This document shows positions 25,051 through 33,301 of a DNA stretch of 64,000 bases, piece by piece. The notes under the pieces were generated by a model. It made no database searches. It saw only the letters and a program-made list of their open reading frames with translations, and was not told the origin of the DNA. Origin of the DNA: UBA8949 sp942493365 (GTDB taxonomy: Bacteria > Bacillota > Clostridia > Saccharofermentanales > UBA5734); the NCBI GenBank assembly GCA_942493365.1, contig OW818697.1, positions 2,232,001 through 2,296,000 on the forward strand, written 5' to 3'. A program made the position numbers and the translations under genes. The first letter of the stretch is position 1, and each line of letters begins with the position of its first letter.

Positions 25051-25203
25051 TTACTCAATTTCCACACCATCATTTAAATCATCCTCGGTTAGACCGTATC
25101 TGGCCATGATGTCGGCATGTGAAATGGTGGCTTGACCTTCAGCCTCTTTCAGGCGGTATTCGGCTTCTTCGATCAGGCGGTAGTTTTCGAGCCGTTCTTC
25201 CAT
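25051..25203 (-). CDS. Small antitoxin-like protein
   Basis: 50 residues from ATG 25203, one base after the stop codon of the HAD gene; the ribosome site GGTGG lies inside that gene. The sequence EAEYRLKEAEGQATISHADIMARYGL resembles the C-terminal part of RelB/Phd-type antitoxins, where a helix and a GxxxSHxDVM segment wrap the toxin. No toxin gene is next to it, and the N-terminal DNA-binding region of such antitoxins is missing. It may be a remnant, a degraded antitoxin, or an unrelated small protein; I am not sure. Confidence 0.5.
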   Translation of the reverse strand: MEERLENYRLIEEAEYRLKEAEGQATISHADIMARYGLTEDDLNDGVEIE

Positions 25204-25204
25204 T

Positions 25205-26029
25205 TTACAACCACCTTGCCAGTTCGCCAATGTCCGCAAAAACAAAGTCCGGCTTGACCGCGCTGGCCGCGATCTCGGCCAGCGTCGTTTCACCGGACAG
25301 CACGGCAATGCTCAGAATGCCGGCGTTATTGGCAAAGGCGATATCGGTGTAAAGTCGATCCCCAACCATCGCCAGGTCTTCCGCCCGGTAGCCGCGGTCG
25401 GCCATAACCATCTGGGCCATGGCTGGGTCGGGTTTGCCGATAACGCGACGCGGCGGTTGACCGGTGCAGGTTTCCATAAAGGCAATCAGAGCGCCGCAGT
25501 CGGGCAGCACCTTGCCATCAGCAAGTGGACAGACGCGGTCGGGATTGGCGGCCAGCCAGGGCGTGCCGCGGCGAATGGTGTTGCAGGCGATGTCCAACTT
25601 TTCGTAGGTCAGGGTCGTGTCGAAACCGAGCACAACAAAATCGACGGCCGCGCCGCGTTCGTGACTGAGCTGCACACCGGTAGCGGCGAGATCGGCCTCG
25701 AAGTCGGGCGTGCCGACCGGGTAAACGGCGACGGGACGATCGGCCGGGCCAATCCTGTGCAGCTCGGCGGCCAGGGCGTCGGTTGAGGTCAGCACATGAC
25801 GGCGTTCGCTCGGAATGCCCATATGATTGAGTCGGCGAATATAATGCTCAGCGCTGTGCGATGAGTTGTTGGTCAGAAAAATGTAGTCGCGGTGCGCGAT
25901 TTTGACAAAGAATTCCGCTGTGCCCGGCAGCGCCTGCTCGCCCAAGCTGATCGTGCCGTCCATGTCCAGGAGCCAGCAGCGGGTACCGCGCAGACGCTCG
26001 AGCTGCGCGGGGGTCGGCCGGCCGGTCAC
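25205..26029 (-). CDS. HAD-IIA family phosphatase (NagD-like)
   Basis: 274 residues starting with GTG whose first bases overlap the ligA stop (GTGA). HAD motif I is LLDMDGTISLGE, motif II LTNNSSHS, motif III/IV GKPDPAMAQMVM and MVGDRLYTDIAFANNAG. The type IIA cap lies between. Members dephosphorylate sugar phosphates, nucleotides, p-nitrophenyl phosphate or glycerol phosphate; the substrate here is not predictable. It is in a row with ligA and the small downstream gene, all tightly spaced. Confidence 0.9.
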   Translation of the reverse strand: MTGRPTPAQLERLRGTRCWLLDMDGTISLGEQALPGTAEFFVKIAHRDYIFLTNNSSHSAEHYIRRLNHMGIPSERRHVLTSTDALAAELHRIGPADRPVAVYPVGTPDFEADLAATGVQLSHERGAAVDFVVLGFDTTLTYEKLDIACNTIRRGTPWLAANPDRVCPLADGKVLPDCGALIAFMETCTGQPPRRVIGKPDPAMAQMVMADRGYRAEDLAMVGDRLYTDIAFANNAGILSIAVLSGETTLAEIAASAVKPDFVFADIGELARWL

Positions 26030-28068
26030 GCCGGCGCCTCGGTCGCCATCAGCGCCCGTAAGCCGGCTTCATCGATGACGGCGATACCCAGCTGATTGGC
26101 CTTGTCCAGCTTGCTGCCGGCTTCCTCGCCGGCGACAACATAGCGTGTTTTGGCCGAGACACTGCCGCTGACCTTGCCACCAGCCTGCTCGATCAGCTCG
26201 GTCGCCTGGTCGCGTGAAAGCGTCGGCAGGGTGCCGGTCAGGACAAAGGTCATGCCATCCAGCGGGCGAGCGCCGGCCGTGATGGTCTCGCCGGTCATGC
26301 GCACGCCGGCGGCGCGCAGATGGTCGATCAGCTCGCGCGACTGCGGCTGCCGGAAATAGTCAATGATCGCCCGCGCGCTGACCAGCCCGAAGTCGGGCAG
26401 GCACTGCAGCTCGGTCTCGCTGGCCGCCATCAGGTCGTTCAGGCTGGCGTAGGTTTTGACGATGGTGCGGGCTGCCTGACGGCCAATGTTGCGAATACCC
26501 AGACCGGTCAGCAGACGGTCGAGCGGATTTTGGCGCGAGGCGTCGATGGCAGCCAACAGGTTATCGACCGATTTTTGTTTACCGACAATCCCATCACGGA
26601 TCAGCTCGTCGCGATGCTGATGCAGCGAATAAAGGTCGGCCATGCTTTTGATGTAACCGGCCTGAAGCAGAGCCTCAATCGTGGCCGGGCCGATGCCGTC
26701 GATGTTCATGGCGTCCTTGGAGGCAAAGTACAAAATGTGCCGCGCCAGCTGAGCCGGGCAATCGGCGCCGGTGCAGCGAACGTCGGCGAATTCGGCGTCG
26801 CGTTCGGCCGGCGCCCCGCAGACCGGGCAGGTCGCAGGCAAGCGATAGGTGCGCGCATCAGCCGGGCGCAGCGACTTGTTGACACTCATCACGGCCGGGA
26901 TGATATCGCCGGCCTTTTGCACCAGCACCGTGTCACCGATGCGCACGTCCAGCAGATCAATGTTGTCCTGATTGTGCAGCGTGGCGCGGCTGACGGTGGT
27001 GCCGGCCAGTCGGACCGGCTCGAGCACAGCCATCGGCGTTAGGCGGCCGGTGCGGCCAACCTGGACCGTGATGTCCAAAAGCCGCGTTTCCCGCTGTTCC
27101 GGCGGATATTTGTAGGCGATAGCCCAACGCGGTACCTTGGATGTTGTCCCCAGCCGCTCGCGATCGCCAAGGTCATCGAGTTTGACGACCGCGCCGTCGA
27201 TGCCGAAGGGCAAAGCAAATCGTTCGGCACCGATGTTGGTGACGGCCTGCCAGACTTCGTCGGCGGTCGTGCATTTGACGAATCCGGGGCTGACCGGAAA
27301 ACCCTGCACGGCCAGCCAATCGAGGCTTTCCGAGTGAGTCGCGAAGGTTTTGCCAACACACAGCTGCAAATTGAAGACAAAGAGATCCAGTTCGCGTTCG
27401 CGCACAATGGCCGGGTCGAGCTGGCGCAGCGTGCCGGCCGCGCAATTGCGAGGGTTGGCAAAAAGTTTGCCGCCGGTCTCTTCCTGGCGAGCGTTGACCT
27501 TTTCGAAGGAATCAGCCGGCATGTAGACCTCACCGCGCACCTCAAGATCGGCCACCGCTTCCCGCAGTTTTTGCGGCAAGCTCTTGATCATGCGCAGGCT
27601 GTCGGTCACATCCTCGCCGGTGTGAACGCCGTCGCCGCGGGTCAGACCGAGGGCAAAACGACCATTTTCGTAGCGCAGCCCGACCGACAGGCCGTCGATT
27701 TTGCGTTCAACAACAAAGACCGGGGCGGTCAGTTCATCCTGCAGGCGGCGGACAAAATCGCGCACCTCCGCTTCACTGAAAACGTCCTGCAAACTGAGCA
27801 TCGGCACGCGATGCGCCACCTCGCGCAGCGTCCGCCGCACAGTACCGCCGACCACACGGGTCGGAGAATCGTCCGCCGCCAGCGCCGGCCAGGCCGTCTC
27901 CAGCGCCCGCAGGCGGCGCATTAGGGCGTCGTAGGCTTCGTCGGTAATCTCGGGCGCGTCGTCGCCATAATAAAGCGAACTGTGCCGACTGATTTCAGCG
28001 CGCAGCGTGTTGATCTCGTCAGCAGCCTCAATGTAGGTCAGCGAGGCGGGGTCCTTTTCGGCGCGCAT
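26026..28068 (-). CDS. ligA: NAD-dependent DNA ligase
   Basis: 680 residues from ATG 28068, right after the stop of the upstream gene; 10 more codons upstream are open but overlap that gene. It seals nicks in replication and repair. The adenylated Lys is K123 in ERKIDGLSVG. The order is Ia domain, adenylation domain, OB fold (ELRGEVYMP...), Zn finger with CPVCG and CTGADCPAQ, helix-hairpin-helix repeats, and a C-terminal BRCT domain ending near AEEAGSKLDKA. Length matches the usual 660-690. Confidence 0.97.
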   Translation of the reverse strand: MRAEKDPASLTYIEAADEINTLRAEISRHSSLYYGDDAPEITDEAYDALMRRLRALETAWPALAADDSPTRVVGGTVRRTLREVAHRVPMLSLQDVFSEAEVRDFVRRLQDELTAPVFVVERKIDGLSVGLRYENGRFALGLTRGDGVHTGEDVTDSLRMIKSLPQKLREAVADLEVRGEVYMPADSFEKVNARQEETGGKLFANPRNCAAGTLRQLDPAIVRERELDLFVFNLQLCVGKTFATHSESLDWLAVQGFPVSPGFVKCTTADEVWQAVTNIGAERFALPFGIDGAVVKLDDLGDRERLGTTSKVPRWAIAYKYPPEQRETRLLDITVQVGRTGRLTPMAVLEPVRLAGTTVSRATLHNQDNIDLLDVRIGDTVLVQKAGDIIPAVMSVNKSLRPADARTYRLPATCPVCGAPAERDAEFADVRCTGADCPAQLARHILYFASKDAMNIDGIGPATIEALLQAGYIKSMADLYSLHQHRDELIRDGIVGKQKSVDNLLAAIDASRQNPLDRLLTGLGIRNIGRQAARTIVKTYASLNDLMAASETELQCLPDFGLVSARAIIDYFRQPQSRELIDHLRAAGVRMTGETITAGARPLDGMTFVLTGTLPTLSRDQATELIEQAGGKVSGSVSAKTRYVVAGEEAGSKLDKANQLGIAVIDEAGLRALMATEAPA

Positions 28069-28072
28069 GTCA

Positions 28073-28702
28073 TCAGCCCTTCTGGCGACCGCGGCCAAGG
28101 AAAATCAGGGGCAGCACGCCCATCGCCACAGGTATTATCGCCCAAACAGCGGTCGGCAGGCCAAAGACGCCGTTAAGATTTTGAATCAGCGAGGTTGCCG
28201 GCACCGGGATGAAAGGTGCCAGCTGATGAATTGGCAACCCCGGTACCTGCCCCAGCGCAAAGATCAAGCCGTCGTAGATCAGCCAGACGGCCAACGACAC
28301 GGTAAAAATATCGGACAACCACAGCGCCGGGTTTTTCGGTTTGATCAGTAAAAACAGCAGCGCCAGCGCCAGGCCAATGGCAATGGCCAGCGAAACCGAA
28401 TAAACCTGACCGGTCCGAATGCAGATCACGAGATGGTGCACCATTTCCGCCAGGGCACAGATGCCGGCGATGTAAATGCGGTTGCGATTGCGCCCTAAAA
28501 GTAGCAGGCCGCACAGCACCAACGCGATGATCAGGTAGATCAGAAAAGCCTGCCAGGCCAGCGGCATAAAGGGGTGCCCAACAGCCAGACCGCCCAATTC
28601 GCGGATCATGTCGGCAAAATATTTGAAGGGGCTGGCCGGCAGCGTGCCCCAGACACAAAACAGCACAGCGAAAACCAACCACGCCCGACTTTGGCTTTTC
28701 AT
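28073..28702 (-). CDS. Polytopic membrane protein, unknown function
   Basis: 209 residues with six likely transmembrane helices and short loops. A good ribosome site (AAGGAGG) precedes ATG 28702. No family is recognised. It is immediately upstream of ligA and shares its promoter at 28784-28813, so it is probably the first gene of a leftward unit with ligA and the HAD phosphatase. The short loops with few charges suggest a small permease-like or structural membrane protein; no function is claimed. Confidence 0.6.
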   Translation of the reverse strand: MKSQSRAWLVFAVLFCVWGTLPASPFKYFADMIRELGGLAVGHPFMPLAWQAFLIYLIIALVLCGLLLLGRNRNRIYIAGICALAEMVHHLVICIRTGQVYSVSLAIAIGLALALLFLLIKPKNPALWLSDIFTVSLAVWLIYDGLIFALGQVPGLPIHQLAPFIPVPATSLIQNLNGVFGLPTAVWAIIPVAMGVLPLIFLGRGRQKG

Positions 28703-28723
28703 GAAGCGGCCTCCTTGTAAACG

Positions 28724-28763
28724 AACAGGTAACAGGGAAAAGCTAACAGGTAACAGGTAACAG
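28724..28763. repeat. Heptamer repeat array, first copy (leftward ACCTGTT type)
   Basis: On the minus strand the segment reads as repeated ACCTGTT/CCCTGTT heptamers interrupted by a short GCTTTT. It lies in the 5' untranslated region of the 28073-28702 gene and is inverted relative to the longer array at 28942-29014, so the two could pair. Confidence 0.8.
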
Positions 28764-28783
28764 CGAATATACGTTGCATTTCT

Positions 28784-28813
28784 ATTCTAACCGATAAAAA
28801 TATCAGATGACAA
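28784..28813 (-). promoter_or_regulatory. Promoter candidate for the membrane protein-ligA unit
   Basis: Leftward TTGTCA (28813-28808), 18-base spacer, TAGAAT (28789-28784). Confidence 0.55.
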
Positions 28814-28916
28814 TAAACTTATCGAATCATTATGATAAAATCAGAAGTGAACACGCAAAAGAAGTGTTGAAAAAAAGGAAGAAGTAAAAATTTGCAAGAA
28901 TGTCTTCCGCAATCTT

Positions 28917-28937
28917 TCACCCTTCACCTTTCATCTT
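28917..28937. repeat. TCACCCT-type heptamer repeat (three units)
   Basis: TCACCCT, TCACCTT and TCATCTT follow each other without gaps. The same vocabulary occurs on the other strand at 53370-53397. Confidence 0.7.
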
Positions 28938-28941
28938 GATT

Positions 28942-29014
28942 CCCTGTTACCTGTTACCTGTTCCCTGTCCCCTGTTACCTGTTCCCTGTCCCCTGTCCCC
29001 TGTTACCTGTTCCC
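28942..29014. repeat. Heptamer repeat array, (A/C)CCTGT(T/C), about ten units
   Basis: Ten contiguous seven-base units of CCCTGTT, ACCTGTT and CCCTGTC lie just downstream of the stop of the YdbC-like gene. Such short tandem heptamers are not coding here and resemble the heptamer repeats described in some other bacterial genomes. Confidence 0.9.
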
Positions 29015-29025
29015 TTTTCGTTGTT

Positions 29026-29265
29026 CTAGTCTGCCATGTAGGCGTCATGTTCGGCGAGAATTTCCTTGAGAATAGCGGTCTCTTCTTCGGTCAGCGAGAT
29101 GCCTTTGCCCATTTTGCTGTGATCGGGCGCCCAGTCACGAATGTCGAGCTTGGCTTTGGCACCATTCCAACTAACGAGATTGACCTCGCGGTTCCAGCCC
29201 GAGCGGCTGGTGCTGAGCTGACCTAGGTTTTTCTTGACCTCAAATGTGAATTCTTTGTCCGGCAT
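29026..29265 (-). CDS. YdbC/PC4-like ssDNA-binding protein
   Basis: 79 residues. FTFEVKKNLGQLSTSRSGWNREVNLVSWNG and KLDIRDWAPDHSKMGKGISLTEEE match the bacterial YdbC family, which folds like the eukaryotic PC4 coactivator and binds single-stranded DNA or RNA. The family length is 70-80 residues. Its role is not well defined; it is cytoplasmic. The ribosome site GGAGAATG precedes the start. Confidence 0.88.
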   Translation of the reverse strand: MPDKEFTFEVKKNLGQLSTSRSGWNREVNLVSWNGAKAKLDIRDWAPDHSKMGKGISLTEEETAILKEILAEHDAYMAD

Positions 29266-29338
29266 GGCTCATTCTCCTTGTCTGTTGTGGCGCATATTTT
29301 GATCACAAATATTATATATCATAATTGGAGGAACGCCA

Positions 29339-30232
29339 ATGACCTTGCAGATCAATTCTTTTCAGTGGAACGACTGGTTTATGCCGGCACTGCTTTTAGC
29401 CGCGCTGGCGATTGGTTTGCTGATTCGGGCCATTTGGGAACCGACGGCGCTGGAATGCCTGTCGGTCGAGCTCGAACTGCCGCCTGTGTCTGAAGGCGAA
29501 ACCGGGCCGCGTTTGCTGCTGTTGAGCGATTTGCACGCCGAGTTTTTTCGGGTCAAGCCGGATCATCTGTTGCAAGCCTGTTGTGAGGCCCGCCCGGACA
29601 TCATCCTGTTTGCCGGTGATCTGTCGGCCAAAGCCCGCGGCATTGCGGTCGGCCTGGATCTGATCAGCCAAATTCGCCGCCTGCCGGAGCTGGCCAACTG
29701 TCCCTTCCTGGCGGTGCGCGGCAACCACGATTCCGATGAAACGGTCGCGCTGCTGCGTCAAGCCGGGGTTATCGTGCTGGAAAACCAGGGGGAAATCGTG
29801 CATTTGCAAAATCAGCAGTGGATGGTCATCGGCCTCGAAGATCTGAAGCGCGGCCATCCGGACGCCGCCGAACCGTTGCGCCAGGCTGAGGCCGCCGGCA
29901 TTTTGCCGCAGCGGCGCATCGTGCTGGCGCACAACCCGGACACGCTGCTTGGTCTGCCAGCCGGCGCGGCGGGGTTGTTTCTGGCCGGACATTTTCATGG
30001 CGGCCAAATCTGGATGCCCTTTCACTTTGAGTTTGTCGTCTTGCGCCGCGAGAAGCTACTGCGCCTCGGCATTTACAAAGGTTCCTTCGTCTGGGAAGGC
30101 ATGCCGGCCTACATCAGCCGCGGCCTGGGCTGCGTCGTCCTGCCGTTGCGTCTGCTTTCGCGGCCGGAACTGACGCTTTTTGCCATCAATTCGCAAAAAT
30201 CAGAACTGGTCGACAGCATCCCGGTGCGGTAA
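29339..30232 (+). CDS. Membrane-anchored metallophosphoesterase
   Basis: 297 residues from ATG 29339 (GGAGG upstream). One transmembrane helix at about residues 12-33 is followed by the calcineurin-like catalytic domain: LSDLHAEF (D-x-H), FAGDLS (GD), RGNHDSDE (GNHD/E), AHNPD and AGHFHGGQI (GHxH). This is the YkuE/YaeI layout; relatives cleave lipid-linked phosphodiesters such as UDP-diacylglucosamine or envelope substrates. The active site would face outward or lie at the membrane surface. The exact substrate is unknown. Confidence 0.88.
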   Translation: MTLQINSFQWNDWFMPALLLAALAIGLLIRAIWEPTALECLSVELELPPVSEGETGPRLLLLSDLHAEFFRVKPDHLLQACCEARPDIILFAGDLSAKARGIAVGLDLISQIRRLPELANCPFLAVRGNHDSDETVALLRQAGVIVLENQGEIVHLQNQQWMVIGLEDLKRGHPDAAEPLRQAEAAGILPQRRIVLAHNPDTLLGLPAGAAGLFLAGHFHGGQIWMPFHFEFVVLRREKLLRLGIYKGSFVWEGMPAYISRGLGCVVLPLRLLSRPELTLFAINSQKSELVDSIPVR

Positions 30233-30271
30233 AATAGAACCTGTTGATATATACTATTTAAGGAGGTTTTC

Positions 30272-31018
30272 ATGCCGGTTTTGTTTGCAAGTTTGTTTTT
30301 GATTGCCGGTGCCGGTTTCGGTTTTGGCATCTGGCATTTTTTCCGTCGGATGCCGTCCAAATGGCTTTTGGATTATGACGAGACCGAAGTCACCGATGCC
30401 TTGCGGGCCGCGCAGAATCTTCGTTTGCTGCCCGGCGGTCTCTTGTTGATCGTGGCCGACGCGCTGGTTTTTTTGCTCGGCTGGATTTTTCTTGGACTGA
30501 CTCTGCAGCTGCCGGCCGTCCTGCTGGCCGCCCAGCCGCTCCTGCTGATCATCGTCGCTGACTTCCGCACCCGCATCATCCCCGATCAGTTTATCGTGGC
30601 CTTGTTGCCCTCCGCCGCGCTGCTGTGGATCGCTGACAGTCTGGTCGGCGAACCTGCGCTGCTGTTCGGCCTTTTGTACCGTGTTCTCGGCGGCCTGATC
30701 GGCGGCGGTCTTCTGTTTTTAGCCGGCTGGCTTGGCGAACTGATCGCCAAAAAAGAAGCCATGGGTTGGGGGGACATCAAACTGCTGGCTGCTTGCGGCC
30801 TGATGGTCAGCCTGTTCAACATGCCTGCTCTGATCGCCCTTTCTTTTGTGTCCGCAGCCTTTATCGCGTTACCCATGCTGATCCGCAAACTGCGTAACCC
30901 GGAACTGGCCAACGATATGGCTTTCGGGCCCTTCATCGCATTGGCCACCTTGCTGGTTTTGCTCTTCAGCCCGCTGATCAACGACCTGTGGAATATGTAC
31001 CTGGGGCTTCTGCTCTAA
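30272..31018 (+). CDS. Type IV prepilin peptidase (A24 family)
   Basis: 248 residues, seven to eight membrane spans, with TAAGGAGG before the start. The catalytic Asp pair is D97 (VADFRTRIIPD) and D168 (MGWGDIK, the GxGD motif). It lacks the N-terminal Cys-containing methyltransferase domain of full-length PilD, so it is a peptidase-only form. It would cleave type IV pilin-like leader peptides at the inner face of the membrane. No pilin or secretion genes are in the window. The following gene starts at the next base after its stop. Confidence 0.88.
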   Translation: MPVLFASLFLIAGAGFGFGIWHFFRRMPSKWLLDYDETEVTDALRAAQNLRLLPGGLLLIVADALVFLLGWIFLGLTLQLPAVLLAAQPLLLIIVADFRTRIIPDQFIVALLPSAALLWIADSLVGEPALLFGLLYRVLGGLIGGGLLFLAGWLGELIAKKEAMGWGDIKLLAACGLMVSLFNMPALIALSFVSAAFIALPMLIRKLRNPELANDMAFGPFIALATLLVLLFSPLINDLWNMYLGLLL

Positions 31019-32032
31019 ATGAAAAGCCGTCGGATCGACGAAAGGCCAATGCGCCGCCAGCCGCCGGCCCTACCGGCGTCACAGACGCCTGCGCGCTCGT
31101 GGTCCGGGCTGGCCGGCACGCTGCTGCTCCTGCACGCCGGGCTGGCCCTGCTGATGGTGCTGCTGCGCCGCGCCTGGCCGCCGCTGGAACAGCTGGTCAA
31201 TGATGACACGCTCTATTCTTTTGTCATCGGCGGCATCATCATGCAGGGCGGGCTGATTCTCCTGCCCACGCTTCTGGTTATTGCGACCGGACGGATACCG
31301 GCGGCCAGCATCTTGGGTGGCCGCGCGCGCGCTGGCAGCCTGATTCTCGCTTTGACGCTGGGTGTGCCGGCCGCCGTTGTTTTTCAGGGGCTGAACAATC
31401 TGCTGATTTACGCCGCTGTCAAAAGCGGCATCGACCTGCCGGTTTTGACCAATTCGTCCGGCATCAGCGGAGCTGACCTATTCAGCCAGCCAACGCTGGT
31501 CTTCCTGCTGATTGTGCTGATCAGCGTCGTTATGCCCGGCTTGGTCGAGGAATTGATGTTTCGCGGCGTTATTTTGTCCGCCTTTGTTTCGACCGGCGCC
31601 GGCGCGTCGGCTATATTCTGGCAAGCGCTGGCCTTCGCCGTTTTCCATGGCGATCCGCTCTTCATGTTGCCGCCCTTCCTGGCTGGTCTGATGCTGGCCA
31701 GCATCCGCCAACGCAGCGGCAGTCTGCTGCCGGCCATCCTGGCGCACATGTCGCTCAACATGTCCCTGCTGGCGCTGGCGCCGCTCTTGCCCAAGCTGAC
31801 CGCCGACTATCTGGCTGCCAGCACCAGCGCGGCTGATTCCCTGCTTTACGCGTCTCTGATCGCCGCTTGTGTGGCGGCGGTCGCCCTAGTTCCCCTGCTG
31901 ATTCTGATTACGCACTGGCAAGCCAAGCGGCCGGAAGCCGTGTCTCGCCTGCGGTTTTGGCCAGCCGACTGGAAATTTGTCTTGGCATTCGTGGTCTTGC
32001 TTGTTACAATGATGATCGAATACAATGCTTAA
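31019..32032 (+). CDS. CPBP-family intramembrane metalloprotease
   Basis: 337 residues with eight or so hydrophobic segments. The CAAX-protease/bacteriocin-processing motif E177-E178-x3-R182 (EELMFR) is followed by FAVFHGD (F-x3-H) and HMSLNMS (H-x3-N), the complete active-site set. Such proteins process prenylated or other membrane peptides, or give bacteriocin self-protection. ATG 31019 directly follows the prepilin peptidase stop codon, so the two are coupled. The first 28 residues are Arg/Pro rich and cytoplasmic. Confidence 0.88.
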   Translation: MKSRRIDERPMRRQPPALPASQTPARSWSGLAGTLLLLHAGLALLMVLLRRAWPPLEQLVNDDTLYSFVIGGIIMQGGLILLPTLLVIATGRIPAASILGGRARAGSLILALTLGVPAAVVFQGLNNLLIYAAVKSGIDLPVLTNSSGISGADLFSQPTLVFLLIVLISVVMPGLVEELMFRGVILSAFVSTGAGASAIFWQALAFAVFHGDPLFMLPPFLAGLMLASIRQRSGSLLPAILAHMSLNMSLLALAPLLPKLTADYLAASTSAADSLLYASLIAACVAAVALVPLLILITHWQAKRPEAVSRLRFWPADWKFVLAFVVLLVTMMIEYNA

Positions 32033-32057
32033 AAAACTGCCGCCAGGAGGACGATAA

Positions 32058-33299
32058 ATGCCGCATATTGATCAGGTTCAGCGTGATAAGGCCACCATCT
32101 TATCCATCCTCAAATACTTGCTTTATATCCTGATTGGCGCGGCTGTCATCTATTCAGGGTTCACGCTGTTCTGGATCATGATGCCCTTCGTGGTCGCTTT
32201 TATCCTGGCCGAGATGGCGCGCATTTTTGCCCGCGGCTGGCTGAATATGATTTATCGGATCGGTCATCACAAGCGCAAAGCCGCGCACCCGGATCCTTCT
32301 GCAAGCGGCGAATCCAGCCCCCTAGTGCTTTACCCCAAAGGATTGGACCGTTCCCGCAAAGAAGTGCGTACGGCAATGGTTTTTTACGTCTTGGAAATTC
32401 TCGCCGTCATCGCTTTGGTCATCGGCGTCGTCATCGGCAGTTTTCAGCAGTTGAGCCAATTGGCCGAATTCTTGCCCGATTTTGTCCAAAAATCAGATCT
32501 GGCTGCCCAAATCACCAATTGGATTGCCGGCATCTCGGAAAAACTCGGCGGCATCTTCCAAGCAGATTTTCTGGCCACCATCAATCAGTCGGTCAACGAT
32601 CTCAAAGATCAACTCATTTCAGCCATGCCGAGCATTGTCGCGGCCATCCTCAACTGGCTGGCCGCTGTCGCCAGTTACCTGCCCTTCCTGCTGTTTTTGA
32701 TCATTGTCGTTGTCATGTCAGGCTACTACTTTATCGTCGACAGCCGCAAACTGTATTTGTTCATCCGCCGCAATCTGCCCAGCAAATCTTTCCGCGAAAA
32801 CAGCATCAAGCTCGTCAATTCGCTGTCGAAAACGCTGTTCCGCGTCATCGGCGGTTACTCGTTGCTGCTGATCATGACCTTTATCGAGGCCTTGATCGGC
32901 CTGCTGATCATTCAAATGCCCTATGCCGTCATCATCGCCATGGTCGCCGCCGTTGCCGATTTCCTGCCGGTAATCGGCATTGCCGGTGCCATGATTCCGG
33001 TTTCGATTTTCATGTTTATCAACGGCAACGTCTTTGGCGGTATCGGCGCGCTGGTTATCATCGTCGTCGCGATCATCGTTCGCCGAATCGTGGAACCGCC
33101 CCTGATGGGCAACGCTATGAACATCCACCCGATGGCCGGCCTGGCTTCGATGATCGTCGGCATCGGCCTCTACGGCTTCCCTGGCCTGCTGCTGGGCCCG
33201 ATTATCCTGGTCGTCGCCAAAGAAGTCATGACCCTTTACGGTTTTGACAAGAAATTCAGAAAATTTATCGGCAATGTTCTCAACAAGGTCAGTGACTGA
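32058..33299 (+). CDS. AI-2E family transporter
   Basis: 413 residues with AGGAGG before ATG 32058. Seven or eight transmembrane helices with the PF01594 hallmark C-terminal block: MVAAVADFLPVIGIAGAMIPV and VRRIVEPPLMGNAMNIHPM, then GLYGFPGLLLGPIIL. The family includes YdgG/TqsA, YtvI and Na+/H+ antiporter-like members; substrate is uncertain. It is the third gene of a rightward run with the prepilin peptidase and CPBP protease. Confidence 0.9.
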   Translation: MPHIDQVQRDKATILSILKYLLYILIGAAVIYSGFTLFWIMMPFVVAFILAEMARIFARGWLNMIYRIGHHKRKAAHPDPSASGESSPLVLYPKGLDRSRKEVRTAMVFYVLEILAVIALVIGVVIGSFQQLSQLAEFLPDFVQKSDLAAQITNWIAGISEKLGGIFQADFLATINQSVNDLKDQLISAMPSIVAAILNWLAAVASYLPFLLFLIIVVVMSGYYFIVDSRKLYLFIRRNLPSKSFRENSIKLVNSLSKTLFRVIGGYSLLLIMTFIEALIGLLIIQMPYAVIIAMVAAVADFLPVIGIAGAMIPVSIFMFINGNVFGGIGALVIIVVAIIVRRIVEPPLMGNAMNIHPMAGLASMIVGIGLYGFPGLLLGPIILVVAKEVMTLYGFDKKFRKFIGNVLNKVSD

Positions 33300-33301
33300 A
33301 A

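Larger units (their letters stand above)
28703..29025. other. Repeat-bearing intergenic region
   Basis: 323 bases without a gene. It holds one leftward promoter candidate, a short AT-rich core, and three groups of heptamer repeats (28724-28763, 28917-28937, 28942-29014). Confidence 0.7.

Noticed and set aside
28724..29014. CRISPR-like array
   Set aside because: Units are seven bases, contiguous and without spacers.
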